From Davidsoniella eucalypti (taxonomy: Eukaryota > Ascomycota > Sordariomycetes > Microascales > Ceratocystidaceae), in contig RMBW01000090.1 in the NCBI GenBank assembly GCA_004009845.1, positions 1 to 64,000 on the forward strand: 64,000 bases of DNA, written 5' to 3'. A model generated the notes under the pieces. It made no database searches. It had not been told where the DNA came from and worked only from the letters and a program-made list of their open reading frames with translations. Positions within the stretch are counted from its first letter, which is position 1. Every line of letters begins with the position of its first letter. Position numbers and translations under genes: made by a program. Positions 32,146 through 44,500 of this stretch are shown in pieces.

Positions 32146-33519
32146 TTTTGCGGTGCGGCACAAGATTTTCCAACCGGGGGTAGAATATTGTAGCGTGACA
32201 GATCTCAGCACGACTGAAGGAAGGCAAAGAGGGCCAAGGAAGAAAATGGAATGACAAAAGAGAGGAAAACGGAAAGAATTACAGACGATCCCGAGAGAAG
32301 ATGTGTGTAATATTTGAAAGAACCCAAGGCAGATTTTAGCTTGAGAGTCAACACAGGGGTGCTCCGGGTAGACAGTAGCTCAAAATAGAAATAGCAGATG
32401 CTTAGTAGAGGCTGCAAGATGGGGTTGGGGCAGATAAATGAGCTTTTACACAGTACTTTATTAGTGTGCTTGTATGCTTCTTTCTTGCCTGGCAGGTTTC
32501 GCAAATTAAAGACAAAACGGGCCTATATAGAACGGTCGTTCAAACAAAGAGATACACAAAGTGCTATATTGCACACAAAACAGCCTAGGCTAGCAAATAT
32601 GTCGTGCTAGGATCAATTTACAGCGGTAAAAATGAATTGGCTGGAGAACAGAACAAAAAAAAATTGTGAAGATATGGGCGCTTAGAAAACGACGCAAAGA
32701 CCTTGTCGAAGGGTATATAATAGATGCAGTACAACCACGACGATGGCTACAGTACTACAACACTGGGGACTATTATCAGGTGAGTAATAGAATAGAAAGA
32801 AAAGCCGACCTGAGCGAGTGGCTGGAACGGTATTATGTTGCGAGAAGAGAAGGATATATGAAGAAGAATAAAAAGAAGAATAAAAGATAATTGCAACACA
32901 GAAGCAAGGACAGAGAAGGAATCTGAAAACCGGTGACAGTATGTCAGAAACAGAAATAGAAATATGGTAATGTAGTAAAGAAGCTACCGGAGCTTAACGA
33001 AAGAAAGGGCTGTCAAAAGAAGAGAAGTGAAGAGTCAGAGTCAAGAGCTAGCTTGGTTGGTGACAGAGACATCTACAAGTCGGAAGTTTATGGTCGGGGA
33101 CGGCCAAGGTTTTTATACAGGCCGATGAAGACAACTGTGTGGTAGCCGATATCTTAACTCATATACACCATCATGAGGTGTTGAAACACGCTTTGCCCGT
33201 TCATGAGGTCGTTCGCCAAGTGCAATTCTGCTCAGGCTTCTCACGCCCCTCCTTCTACTACGCAACGATTCACTTCTAGCATGTAAATCTAGGCTTTTTC
33301 TTTTTTACTTGGGCTTGGGGGAGGCCAAAGCCACATGTATTCTTTCCGACTACCGTCTTTAGTTGTATTACATGTAGTGTCAGACTTATTCCCTACACTA
33401 TCCCGAGTAAAATATGTAGCAATAAGAGAATAGCGTATATATGTATGGTGTATGGTGTACATACATAATAGAGGAAACAGGAAAGCGTCGAAACAAGAGT
33501 GTTGCTTGATTAGGAAATC
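32146..33519. other. promoter of the DUF3455 gene and AT-rich flank
   Basis: Purine-rich near the DUF3455 start, then a mix of AT-rich sequence. Short open frames such as 32666-32890 are Lys/Arg-rich and have no family resemblance. Nothing else is supported. Confidence 0.4.
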
Positions 33520-33605
33520 TCAGTTCGTCAATCCCACATTCACGATGGTCTGTGCTGGAGAACCAGCTTTGGCCAGCAAGCCTGAGACGGCGTTGTTGGC
33601 AGTGT
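33520..33605 (-). other. possible orphan terminal exon or gene relic
   Basis: On the minus strand an acceptor-like CCTACAG is followed by a coding-like stretch, ending in a stop, that reads TANNAVSGLLAKAGSPAQ and then TIVNVGLTN. Codon use is far more gene-like than the surroundings. An upstream donor GTAAGC 41 nt away would join it in frame to AEYSDIY, but that intron would be unusually short and no start codon or full gene can be built. I do not recognise the family. Confidence 0.3.
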
Positions 33606-36600
33606 CTGTAGGTGTGTGTGCCAGCGGCTGAGTGTCTTTTGCTTACTATAGATATCGGAGTATTCGGCTCCGTCGGTCACAAGACTGCGATGTACAGCTG
33701 TCTGGTTGCTATACTGTATTTTCGTGTAAGAAAGCTCCCACCCGAAAGACTTTGCAAAGTGGTGACAAGTGACAGTTGCGTTTGGGGTAGGAAGAGCTAT
33801 GAGCTCCGTGGTAATCCTGTCTTATTCATGCTATAGTTGTAAGGACAACTCAGTTTCTGACATGTATACATGTATCCGACTTTGAGCCTAATGGGCTCAG
33901 CCCTCGCTCATTACTGAGTGTACAGAAGAAATCTGACTGTGGTATACTTCGCTTAGAACGGCAAGAAAAGCGCCCGATTTCTTTCACATTCTGATGATGG
34001 GACAAATACCTAGCTTGTAACTAGGGTCATGCCCGTGAACATAATTCTAGGCCCTATATCGCAGGGTTTAGGGTCACTGCGTAGGGCACAGCTATCTATA
34101 AACCCAAGATTTCAAAGTTTAGTGTGTTAGAAATATCAGCAAGTCAGTGATTCAAAGCTACAACAGGATACTCATGCAAAATGCTTTCGTGTATAGTTGT
34201 CTCAAAATCTCGATACAGTTCTCTACATCACGTATATTCAATGCTTTATACCATGCTTTTTTTCCTCCTCCTGAAAAACAAAACTGTGACAGCTGGACGG
34301 ATTATATCACGCAACTAGTGAAAGTGCTGCACACCAAAGAGGAAATGAACGCGTGTGAGAACTGTATCTAGTCCATGTGACCCAGGCCAACGTAATATTT
34401 GTACAAACCAACAGCCGCGGCAGACGCGGTGCATATTCCACAGTGTATTTATCATCTTCTTTATTTCTTACATAAGAATCAGTTCAAAGAAGCCCCAGGA
34501 AATGAAAAGCCAGCCACTCAACATATTCTCCTTCAGCATATGGACTTTCTTATATCTATATAGTCAGTAGCTGTAGCTATCATACTACCATCTAATAGTG
34601 TGTAATCGAGAATGAGCCACCTCCCTATTAAAACTCAAGTACAGCTTATTCTATTCTATATATAATAGCTACCATATAAAAGCAGCCATACAGTAACCCA
34701 CACAGTGGAATAAGATTATCTGTCTAAGCGATGTATGTATGTACGTACTTGTAAGCTGCGTCTGTAATATTGCGTGGCATTACACCCCCAACGAGAGGAG
34801 GCTTAGGTCACGCCGCTGAATAAGTTAATATGTACTTATCGCTGACCTTGAAATCACACTAGAAGAATCTAGAAGTGCGAGTGTTTGGAACATCGCTTGG
34901 ACATCTCTTCTGCCGGGAGCCAACTACCTGAAAACGTTTTGATACATTTTTAATGAGCCAAGACTATCCTGACCCAAGAGTATTGGAACCAAGCTTTAAA
35001 GCACATGGCATTACATCGGGTTTCCTTTCCATACACTTCATCATTGGGTATTCTTCTATACATTATAGATCTCTGGGCTGAATGCCTTAGGCTCAATGAT
35101 ATAGCATAGCTAACCGACGAAAATTGACACCTTGTCAGTTTTATACTACATGTGTGACATCTTCTATTTCACAAACATGTGTATCCTGATGTATTACAGT
35201 GCCTAGAATATTCTTGGAAATAAAGCTTCACAAACTCTTTATATACAATATCGTGAAGTTTCTCTCTAAGATCGTAGTATTAACACAAGAGATGACTATC
35301 AATATTTTCTCAATATATCTGTACTGAGAATTTCAAATTCTGGATAGAAACTACAGCGAAAATAGTCGAGAAAAAAATCTTTACTAAATCTTTTAAATGT
35401 CTTGGTCTGCAGTGAAGGTCAACAAGCTAAGTATATGTAGCCTTTTAAGGTTAAGCTTAACCTCTGTGGATTGAAAACATGTGGATCTAAGATTTTAGCA
35501 TAGTGATCAACAATCCGACTATAGGCAACCTCAGTGATATGATGCACTAAAGAAAAAAGAAAAGTGCACGGTCTTCTTTATAAGAGCCTGGTTAATGTGA
35601 GATGAACGTTACCAAGGCACTATCGGAAAACGACAGCATTGAAGCTGGAGAAAAAATAAAAGGGAAAAAAAACATGTAGATTCCTCGCTAGGATCATTGT
35701 AGTTCCTGATACTCAGATACAGATTTGTCTGAGAGAATAGAGTCCCACGGTAGCAATTTTGTTAGGGGTCGTGCACAGACCATAGCAGCAACGCCCTGTA
35801 TAATGAGAGGTGAAGGAAGAGTCCCTTGATCCAGAAAGTTTCGTTCAATGCAAAGAGAGAGTCAAAGCAGATGAAGTTTGTTGAGTATACTTACAACTAT
35901 GTGGCACTACGGCATGTTCAACAGAGTCTAAAAACATATGTAGGTAACAGTGTTTAAAATGATATACGGGCTGATGTTAGTACAACATAGCAATGAGAAA
36001 GTGCTTACTTAGTAGCCCCTCCGCTAGCAGACTATGTAAAATGATATGAAGAGACCATTGTGTATACTGATAGCCATACAACACGTTTCGTTGAACACAC
36101 TCACCGACATGGATGTAAGAGATACCGCATAGGATAGTTGTGATATCTATGAGAATGAGTGTATAGTGAGTGAGTGAGTGAGTCGCCGATTGATCGTCTT
36201 CGGCATTTTTCTTTAGTTTCACAATATCGATGATCAACAAGATTGCGCTATCGACTAGGTTTGAGCATTTATTACGGTAGTGTGAACTCACCTCGGCATA
36301 GAACGTACTAGGGATTTGATCTAGAAAGAAAAAAATTGCTCGATGATACTGCTATTTCCACACCAACCAAGTTACAAAACGTGGTGTCTAGAGGGAAATA
36401 TCCCTTGCATTTCAAACAAGGCAGAAACTCCTTGAAGTACATCTTCGCTCAGACATTTCTTAGCAAATGTGCGATTATTTGTTGGTTTTTATATAATATG
36501 ATTACAAAATAGTGCACTTTTTTCGAAAAGCCGTTGTCGTTGTGTATAGTTTTGCTGGTTCATCTAGTCATACAAGATATCTGTTTCTTTATTAATTTGT

Positions 36601-36983
36601 CCTACTTGCTTTAGCTGTGTATATAAATGTTTGTAAGAGGAGGTTAATATGCTTTGTTAAAGATTGACTAGAATATCCATCATCAAAGTAGGGTTAGGGT
36701 CCAAGAAGGTTCATTAAGAAGCTGTGCTATTAGTGTAACATCGGGGTTTTTTGCTGGAGGAAATTGCCTGCTAAATACTCCTAATGCTGATTTTTGGGAT
36801 AATACATTATATTCTAGGCTGATTTTTGAATATCAAAAACGTATAAGAGTTTCCGACTATGAAGCTAGTTTTTATAGTTCTTTACGATCAAAGTGAACGA
36901 AACATCTCGAGATATGAGCTTTATTAGATATTAGAGTCTTGATATATATATAGTTATTGCTAGGAAAGTCTACGTTTCTAACG
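33606..36983. other. AT-rich gene-poor region
   Basis: Read on both strands without finding a protein-like frame, splice-linked exons or RNA gene. It includes a short GTGA repeat at 36166-36183. The tone is that of ageing, possibly RIP-altered, intergenic DNA. Confidence 0.4.
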
Positions 36984-38079
36984 TTATGGTAGCTCTGTCG
37001 CTTCATCAGAGATGTGGCGTTCATAAGTAACCGTTGGCAGTTCGTGGTGGTCAACGAGAGACACGCTTTTATCTGGCTGAACAGCATCGTAGTGTTTATC
37101 GGAAATTTGTGTGCCTGACTTTTCGGTAAAAGAGGGGGGTCTAGACGCTATAACCGGGGCGATTTCGGGAGAAAAGCCTACCCTATTGGAATTGCTAGGC
37201 AAATCTTCAATATCGACCGTATCATCTTGAGGAATGGCTTGTTTGCGTCTGTTACGTCTTCTCAACATGAGAACTACTAACGCAATCAAAAAAACCGCCG
37301 CAATTCCACCAACAACACCGCCAGCAATAGCCGTCGTATTTGGGCCTGATCCCTGTGATTGTAATGTAAAGGTTGGAAGAGAAGTTTCAATTGCAATGCT
37401 AGACGTACTGCTAGACGTACTGCCAGAATAGCGAGATACTATGTTACGTGTTAGCGTAGACTCATATAGAGAGCTTGAGAATAGAACGTACTACAAGAGG
37501 TTCCGCGAGTAGCCATGCAGGCTGGGATGTTTTGGTATATAGCTTCTATGGGTGTTGACATGGCACACGTATGAAATATATTGCTAGTGTCACCCGATCT
37601 GGTTGGATAGCTCGGCCATATCGGAATACTTGTGCAGCCGAGATCACATACAGTATAGCGACCTGAGTATGTCGACTGAGATTGTGTATAGAAAGACAAT
37701 AGAGTTGAATCTTGGCACGTTCCCCAATGCCCAGAAGTCTTAAACTTGAATGTGTCCGTATGTGTAGATGTTTCGGTTACAACATCATCGTCTTCGGTTA
37801 CGGTCACTGTTACTTGATGAAAAGCCGGGTAGTATGATGCCATCGAAAATTCGCAAGCAACATAGTCACTGAATGTGACAAGAGAGTATTGATAGGTAGT
37901 AGCATCAAATAAGGTGTTTGGACAGTAAAGTGGAGTGGCTAGAATACATGAAGATATTAGATGACGACCGTTCTTGAGAAATAAAAATAATCAGGGCATA
38001 TATTACCGCTGTAACCTCCATTTGTAATGGCAAACCCGAAGTTGTTAGGCGGGAATGGAGTTTCAGAGCTTGAACTCAT
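36984..38079 (-). CDS. single-pass membrane protein with Cys-containing extracellular domain
   Basis: Unknown function. Exons 38079-38007, 37938-37492 and 37438-36984 join in frame (both introns phase 1) to 324 residues. The outer part begins near FGFAITNGGYSATPLYCPN and includes pairs of cysteines (YTVCDLGC, FHTCAMST, PACMATRGTSC). It is followed by a Ser/Thr stalk (SGSTSSSTSSIAIETS), a membrane span at about 211-232 (IAGGVVGGIAAVFLIALVVL), RRRNRRK as stop-transfer signal, and an acidic cytoplasmic tail. This layout is common to many fungal surface proteins with Mid2-like architecture. No classical signal peptide is visible at the chosen ATG, so an upstream exon may be missing. The block VTVTEDDDVVTETSTHT resembles the smaller gene at 17918-18653, and both use phase-1 introns, which suggests a shared origin. 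Confidence 0.75.
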
Positions 38080-39179
38080 GCTGGCGATGCTGTGGAAAAG
38101 TGTACGAATTACAGAAAAAAGGTAAGGATGAGACAAATCTCGACGGTGAAATAGTAATATAGAGAATAAAGAAAGATGAGTGTAAAGGAAAGAAAGTTGA
38201 CACCGATATAACAGCTTTATAGAATCCGTTAGTCCAAGGGAATATCACGGTTGGCAGATACCTTGCACGTTATGAAAACCTTGATAACGGGTTATCACGA
38301 GCTGAGATCTCGGAGACATAATATAGCAGGATAAAGTTGTAATATAATTTGGGTACCAGCCGTTTTTATCATACATAGAACCTAAACTATATTATTATGT
38401 GACGATTAGACGCCCTAGTGCCGATTCACTATGCCAACAACGGTACTTTAATCCTGATATGTAATATGAATACATACTTGGCCGCGTTATCTCAACATCA
38501 GCTAGAAACGTATGTATATAGCGAACTATTGTATTTTTGTTTACTAATACTACCAACAATCACTCGTAGATTCATACAGAACCACCGTGCAACTCCCAAT
38601 GACATAGTATGTTGATTTGGGGTTATAGAGATAAGTTCAGAGATATCTTATAATGATTTCATATGTTTGCCAATGGTGTGTAGCTGTATATCGTGATGGA
38701 TATGAGAGATACAATTATCCTTATTGACCTCATTAATCACGATTAGATGGTAAAGTACGTGTATGTATATATAGTTATATGTACAAAAATATCATATAGT
38801 TACAATGAAAGTACTTCACATATCAATAGTCTCCGAGTAACTTTCATCGATAGGTACTTTGGCTAACGGAAAGAAACTCTATGCAGGGAGGCCACTTCTA
38901 TGCAGTATTCCCTATAAGTCATGTTGATCCTGATTTCCCCCAGATAAAAATCTACAAATACAGCTTCTGTTATATTTAGTAAGACGAGGCGCAGAATCCC
39001 AAAGAATCATAGTTCTATTCCCCCTTCCTGCTGTAGTAGGATATTCTGTACTCAAAATACTCCTTAATAACAATAGGGCTACAAAGTAGTTGTCAACATA
39101 TGTAGATATGTACTTTACGGCGGCATCTTGCATAGTAGGCATATATATTATTTGACTATGTAGCACTTTTACATGATTC
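38080..39179. other. intergenic region upstream of the membrane-protein gene
   Basis: Promoter side of the minus-strand gene, then AT-rich sequence. No gene, hairpin or repeat of note is supported here. Confidence 0.4.
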
Positions 39180-39660
39180 ACTAAACAATATCAATGTCTT
39201 TCTAAAAAAAAATAAAACTCTGGATTTTGGGATATTATGGGAGTAGCAAGAGAAAAGAAAAAAAACTAGATACATATGTAGACAATAGGAGCGAATCGAC
39301 AAGATAAACAAATTGGAAAAAGAGAGGAAAAAAACAAATAGAAAAAGAAAAAGAAAAAGAGACAAAATAAAACGAAAGAAGGAATTACAAATAGGAAAAG
39401 GGACAAAAGCAAGAGATAGACAAGGAAAAGAGACAAAAGAAAGAGATAGACAATAAAAAGAGATACAAGAACCGAATTAAAGAGAAAAAAAAGAAGAGAA
39501 AAAGAAAAGAAAAAGGGGACAAAAGAAATGATTAGAGCACATTGACAACAAAAATAGACAGACAAGAGACAAAGAGACAAGGAGACAGAAGAGAAAAAAC
39601 AAAACAGAGTAACAAGCAGACAAAAGAACAATTGGAGGGGACAATACAAAAGAAACTGAG
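39180..39660. repeat. purine-rich low-complexity tract with a 30-bp tandem repeat
   Basis: About 480 bp almost free of T on the + strand, built from AAAAGA, GACAAAAG and GAGATAGACAA words. Two adjacent 30-bp units at 39402-39431 and 39432-39461 differ at a few bases. It lies directly behind the stop codon of the Zn2Cys6 gene, so in that transcript it would be a pyrimidine-rich 3' region. Confidence 0.85.
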
Positions 39661-39688
39661 CATGTGAAACCGTGTATTCCAAGCAACC

Positions 39689-41505
39689 TTACTTAGAAAT
39701 CTGCAGCACATTCTGGCCTGACGAGAGAGCATGGCTTTCCTCATCTTCGGAGTTGGGCTTCATAGGCGTGGTGGAAGGGTGTCCAGCCGAGTTAGAGGGA
39801 GCTCCGTTCATGGAAGCAAAGGGGGGGTGGCCTCTGCTGTACATGCTAGGTATGGCGTGAGTAGCAACAGGAGGCTCATACAGAAGGCCACTGTGCATAT
39901 GGTGGGATGTAGACACCGACTCATCGATGTTCGAATTGTTATCTCCATAAGAGACCACAGTTCCAATGGCGCCATCCACGTTATGGCGGGTTCTATCAGT
40001 GTAAGTATAAGTCGAATCTCTAGCATGGGCAGCCGAGCCCATAGAAACCGACTGGAGCGAGTACATAGACTCGCCGGAAGCAACTCCATCGTTGTAGGCA
40101 GAGGTGTCATGCAGAATCGAAGACATGGAACGAAGAGCCGGCATAGCAGCAACATTGGTAGAAGACATGGAAGTCGAAGCAGCCGACGGGATGGTCGAGA
40201 CTGGCGAAGCCGAAGCATGGTAGGCAGTGCTGCTGGCAATGGAAGGGGAATCATAGGCCTGCGAGTAGCTCTGGCCCGAACCTTGGTAGTTCTGCGCCTG
40301 GTTAGAGTACTGAGACTCCTGCTCATGAGCCTGGCCCTGGTCGTGGCTCAGAGTGCGGTAGACAGCAACCTGAGACGGAGCCGAGGTCGGCAGAGTGCGC
40401 TGAAGGGTAGGCACTATATGGGCAGCAGCCGAGTCAACGGGAGACACCGAGGGGCCAGGAACCACCAGGTGGTTGTTGGTGGGGACAGGCGAGCTGTAGG
40501 GCGAGTAGCCAGCCTGGCCAACGTTGGCAAGGGCCGTCTTCTGGATAGCAGAAGGCGGGTTACCATACGTATAACCAGAGTCATGGTCGCTGTAGACAGA
40601 GCCGGGGGTCTGCGGCTCGGCGTAGGCAGGTCCTTTGCCGTTGGAGATAGACTCGGGCATTCTATAGGCGTTCATGGACACCATGTGAGGGGCATGGGAG
40701 TATGGGTAGGCCTGGATAGAGCCACAGTCAACCGGGCTGTCTTTGTACCACTGGGCATTGCCATTGGCCACAGGGGTAGTGGCGGCAGAGGCATAAGGAG
40801 TCTTTTCACCGGCGGTGTAGGAGCTCTCGCCGACACTGGGACGGTAAGTGGTCAGGCTGTCAGACGCAGGAACCGACTCGGCCCGGTAGCTCGAACCAGC
40901 CGGGCTGGGAGCAGACGGCATTGCCTGAACCGACAGTTCCTGGAACGCCTGGACGGCAGGCGGTGTCATGCTGCCAGAGCCCTGGCTGCCAGGTCTAGGA
41001 GTTGCCTGGTACATTCTAGCCGCGGGAAGATTGTACGTGAAAGTAGGCTCCTCATGACGCAGCGGAGCCTCAGTAGAAGCAACCTGTCCACATTGAGAAC
41101 TGTCAGCAAGGGATTCATATATCGAGATACGATCAACGAAACTTACACGGAGGAACAGGCAAGGCTCGGCACCCGCGTTCTTGCAGTTGGTGCAGGAAGC
41201 TCCGTTGCCAGGATCTCCACTGCAGCGGATCTTGCGCTTACGGCAGCGGCCACACTAGATACGATAACGAGACGTCAGAACATTGTTTTGGTGTGAGTTT
41301 GATAGGACAATGGGATACAACTTACAGCAACTGCGATGCGCTTCCGGGAGGGAGTTCCCTCGGAGCCCCCTGTCGGGTCTCGGCTAGATGACGCGAGAGC
41401 TCGATTGTCGTTGTTGAGAGCATAGCGGCGATCGGCATAGGGAACATTGTAGTTCGGGCCGCCGCGGTTGTTGTAACGCTGACGATCGAAAGGCTGGTTG
41501 ACCAT
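39689..41505 (-). CDS. Zn2Cys6 (fungal binuclear cluster) transcription factor
   Basis: Nuclear DNA-binding regulator; target genes unknown. Exons 41505-41326, 41254-41147 and 41083-39689 (all phase 0) encode 560 residues. Exon 2 is exactly the zinc cluster: cysteines 61, 64, 71, 81, 84 and 92 in CX2CX6CX9CX2CX7C spacing, with the basic run RKRKIR between the second and third. The N-terminal 60 residues are Asn/Arg-rich (VNQPFDRQRYNNRGG). The remaining 465 residues are Ser/Pro/Tyr/Gln-rich and probably disordered, and I see no fungal_trans middle homology domain or leucine zipper. That makes it a compact, cluster-plus-disordered-region type. It is the only Zn2Cys6 gene found in the window. 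Confidence 0.92.
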
Positions 41506-44500
41506 TTTGAAGGTTGAGAGACGGGTAGTCTGGATGTTATTTAGCGTGATGAAAGATATTGGAATAAGATAACGAAGCAGAAGCCCGCGATCTATATAGC
41601 AAAGAGATGGAATAGAAATTCGACAAGATAAAAACAGCTGGAAGATATAGTTAGCACATTTGTTGAGAGCTGTAGTTTCTAGTATAGACAAATACTCTCA
41701 ACCTCGCCAAGTCTATTGTTTACTCCAATCACCTTGTACAAACAAACAGGCAGCGTGGCTATCACAGCCACGGCAACTCCGTTTGCACGAGAGAGAAGAA
41801 ACGCCAGCTCACAACACACAAACCCAATGGCCCTCATACTATAACGGAATAGATAGCATTATAGGAGGCCATTGTACTTGCTGTTGCGATACATGGAAGA
41901 TGAGTTCCAGAAGAGAGGAAGCGACGGAAATGGAGGGCAGTTGCAAAGGATAGGATAGTGACAGGTCTGACTTACTAGAGAAACACGGGATCACAACAAC
42001 GGCTGATCCAAGAGGTAGTGACAAGACTCGGAACAACGAGGTAGTGAAGAAAAGAGTAAGAAGTAAAGTTGAAGGGAAACAGATATGGGTTTGAAGTTGA
42101 GAATAAGGGAAACTCGGACGGTGGAAGAGTTGAGTTGAGAAAGTAAAATCGAAATGAACGAGAAGATGGACAATGGGCTCTAGATATAGTTTCTGGTTTC
42201 TCTAGTTATGTCTAGATCACTCGCTCTCATAACAGCCACCAGAGTCTGTTTATTTCCTCTACAGGCCCGCCTTCCGTTCGCCTACCATCACTTAATTCTG
42301 CGTAAATAATCTCTCGTTTTATGTTTACAATTAATCTCGATATTATCGCAACTCCCGCCCTCCTCTTTATTGCTTAAATCTCTTGTATATCTTGGTTTAA
42401 TGTCTATTTAAATACACCTTTGATATTCACCCCTTCTTCGTTGGTGAGGCCAACTCTACGGACGGGGTGTCATTATGGCTTGATAGGTTTATTCACCTCT
42501 CTCTTCCGGTCTCTTCTAACTGGCATAGCTCTGCGAGTGCTGAAGCATGGAGTGTAGCCCAGTTTTAGTGTGCTAGTCTCTATATCTGTCGATTCATGTC
42601 ACTATAGCATCATGTCGAAGTAGCAACTATCCACTGTATATGATGGATGGTTTTGAAGACTAACGTATGTACTTGAAAATGACTATTCACGAGTCTAACC
42701 AAGACCTGCTCTTTTACAAGTATAGCGTGCAGAAATCTTTATGCTCAACTGTAGTTCGAAAGTTGTGAATACTTATGAACTCGCCATACACGCACTGTTC
42801 TCTCCCGAGACTTCTGACATGGCATATGATCAACCATCTCGAGCATACGAAACGTGCTATGTTTCTATGCTCAGTTCTTCTTCGCTCTCAGTAGTAATAT
42901 CTATTATCAATCATTAAAGCATCATATCATCATATCATGTAAACAGCCCATGATGTGTGGTTGGATAAGTATTGGCTCACTATGTTTCCTAGTTCATTCA
43001 TAACTCTTTAGTAATTTACACCGTTAATCTCTGTGTGTTATGTTCTGTTCGTTAAATTATCCTCTGTAAAACCCCAATGCAATTAGCCAAACGCAGTATA
43101 TTAGCTCATGCCGTTGGTAGCCCACAAACAAAATAGTTTAGAGATTTAAAATAGCATTAGTATGTGATTATATAACATCTTTCAAACAGCTTGAGATTAG
43201 CATATCTCGAAAGTCTCATGAAGTTGAAGATATCTATTGTATAAACATAGCCATCTTCAAGTTCTTACCAACGTCAAGTTCCATTCCTCGCGTTCACATA
43301 ACGCCATTGTAGGGTTACTGAGGTAGAGTGAAGGGTTGGGACGCCTCACTCCCTTATTCTCTTATACTTGCCACTCAAAACTGACGTGCAGCTCAGCAGA
43401 GAGATGGCCATCTCGCAATTCTTCTGTACACTCGGTTATTAACCGACTGGGCTTTGAAGAGACACGAGTGATACTATTTCATTTTTATAGTGTTGCATGT
43501 TATATGGTTCATATGGCATGATCTGTCGATAAGTTCCTTTGAGATCTTCTAGATCAGAAAACAACTAGTCATATTTTCCAGTCATATCCCCAACACCACG
43601 GCTATCTTGTAGTATACAATCAAGCATGTGTTTATTCACAGTGTTAGCACTGTAGGGCTTGAGTTATGTATAAGCATATCCTCATATGTATCCAATCGAT
43701 GTAAACGCGGATTCTATTGTTCTAGAAGCTTCAGGCAGCATTTCCCTATTAAATCCCAAGCACAAAGGTCTGGGGCGATAGCTACCTTGCAGGTATCCTG
43801 TCTTTCGTGCACATGGCCTGGACTAATATTGATTGTAGATATCATCCAGCCTTTCTATTATAGGTCTACCACGTATGAATGTACCTTCTCCCACAGGTAA
43901 GAACGCCAATGTGCAATCTAACTTACACATTTAATATATATCAAACTCGCAACTGCACTAAACCGGCGGTGAAGGTTTAATATCGCGGTTGTTCACCTAC
44001 AAAGCCTTGTGGCGTTGGCCAGCACAGCATCGCATTATAGTGTCATGAAAATAGATCGTATACCATGTGGCGAATAAGGTACTGACTAGCATTCACCATG
44101 TTTTCAAAGCACTTAGTTTATATAGAGCCCTTTTATAGATCTTGGCAAATCTAAGCTGTTGGTCTCTGTGGACTATCTGGAGCATTATATCGACACCCTA
44201 TCGCGCAGACACCCGGATACCTAGTCCGCAAGACACCCTTCCTAGAGGACAACACACGGCATGCTGCAGGGCTCTCTAGCAGGGAGACTCATTTCCATTC
44301 ATTCTCAAGTGGTTGGGGAGAGACGCTCCAGTTCAATAGTACTTCTTTGATGTTACACAGGTCCAGGCCAACAATTGCTTATGCTCCTCAAAGCCAGACA
44401 CGGAGACGGCAGGTAACAGTAGATACTAGGTTCCAAGTCCTTCCTCCTGTTTGGGACACTTTATTGTGTGTCTTTATGTTGAGCCTGTGCTAAGCTTTAG

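Noticed and set aside
32666..32890. 74-codon Lys/Arg/Tyr-rich open frame
   Set aside because: It lies in AT- and purine-rich DNA, has no family resemblance and no clear promoter or splice context.
39266..39682. A 138-codon hydrophobic open frame on the minus strand
   Set aside because: It is produced by the purine-rich tract on the other strand; every frame through it yields Phe/Leu/Ser-rich peptides. There is no conserved motif or codon preference.
39731..41296. A 521-codon open frame on the + strand opposite the Zn2Cys6 gene
   Set aside because: It is the antisense shadow of the Ser/Pro-rich transcription factor and crosses its introns; its Arg/Gly/His-rich composition is what the reverse reading would give.
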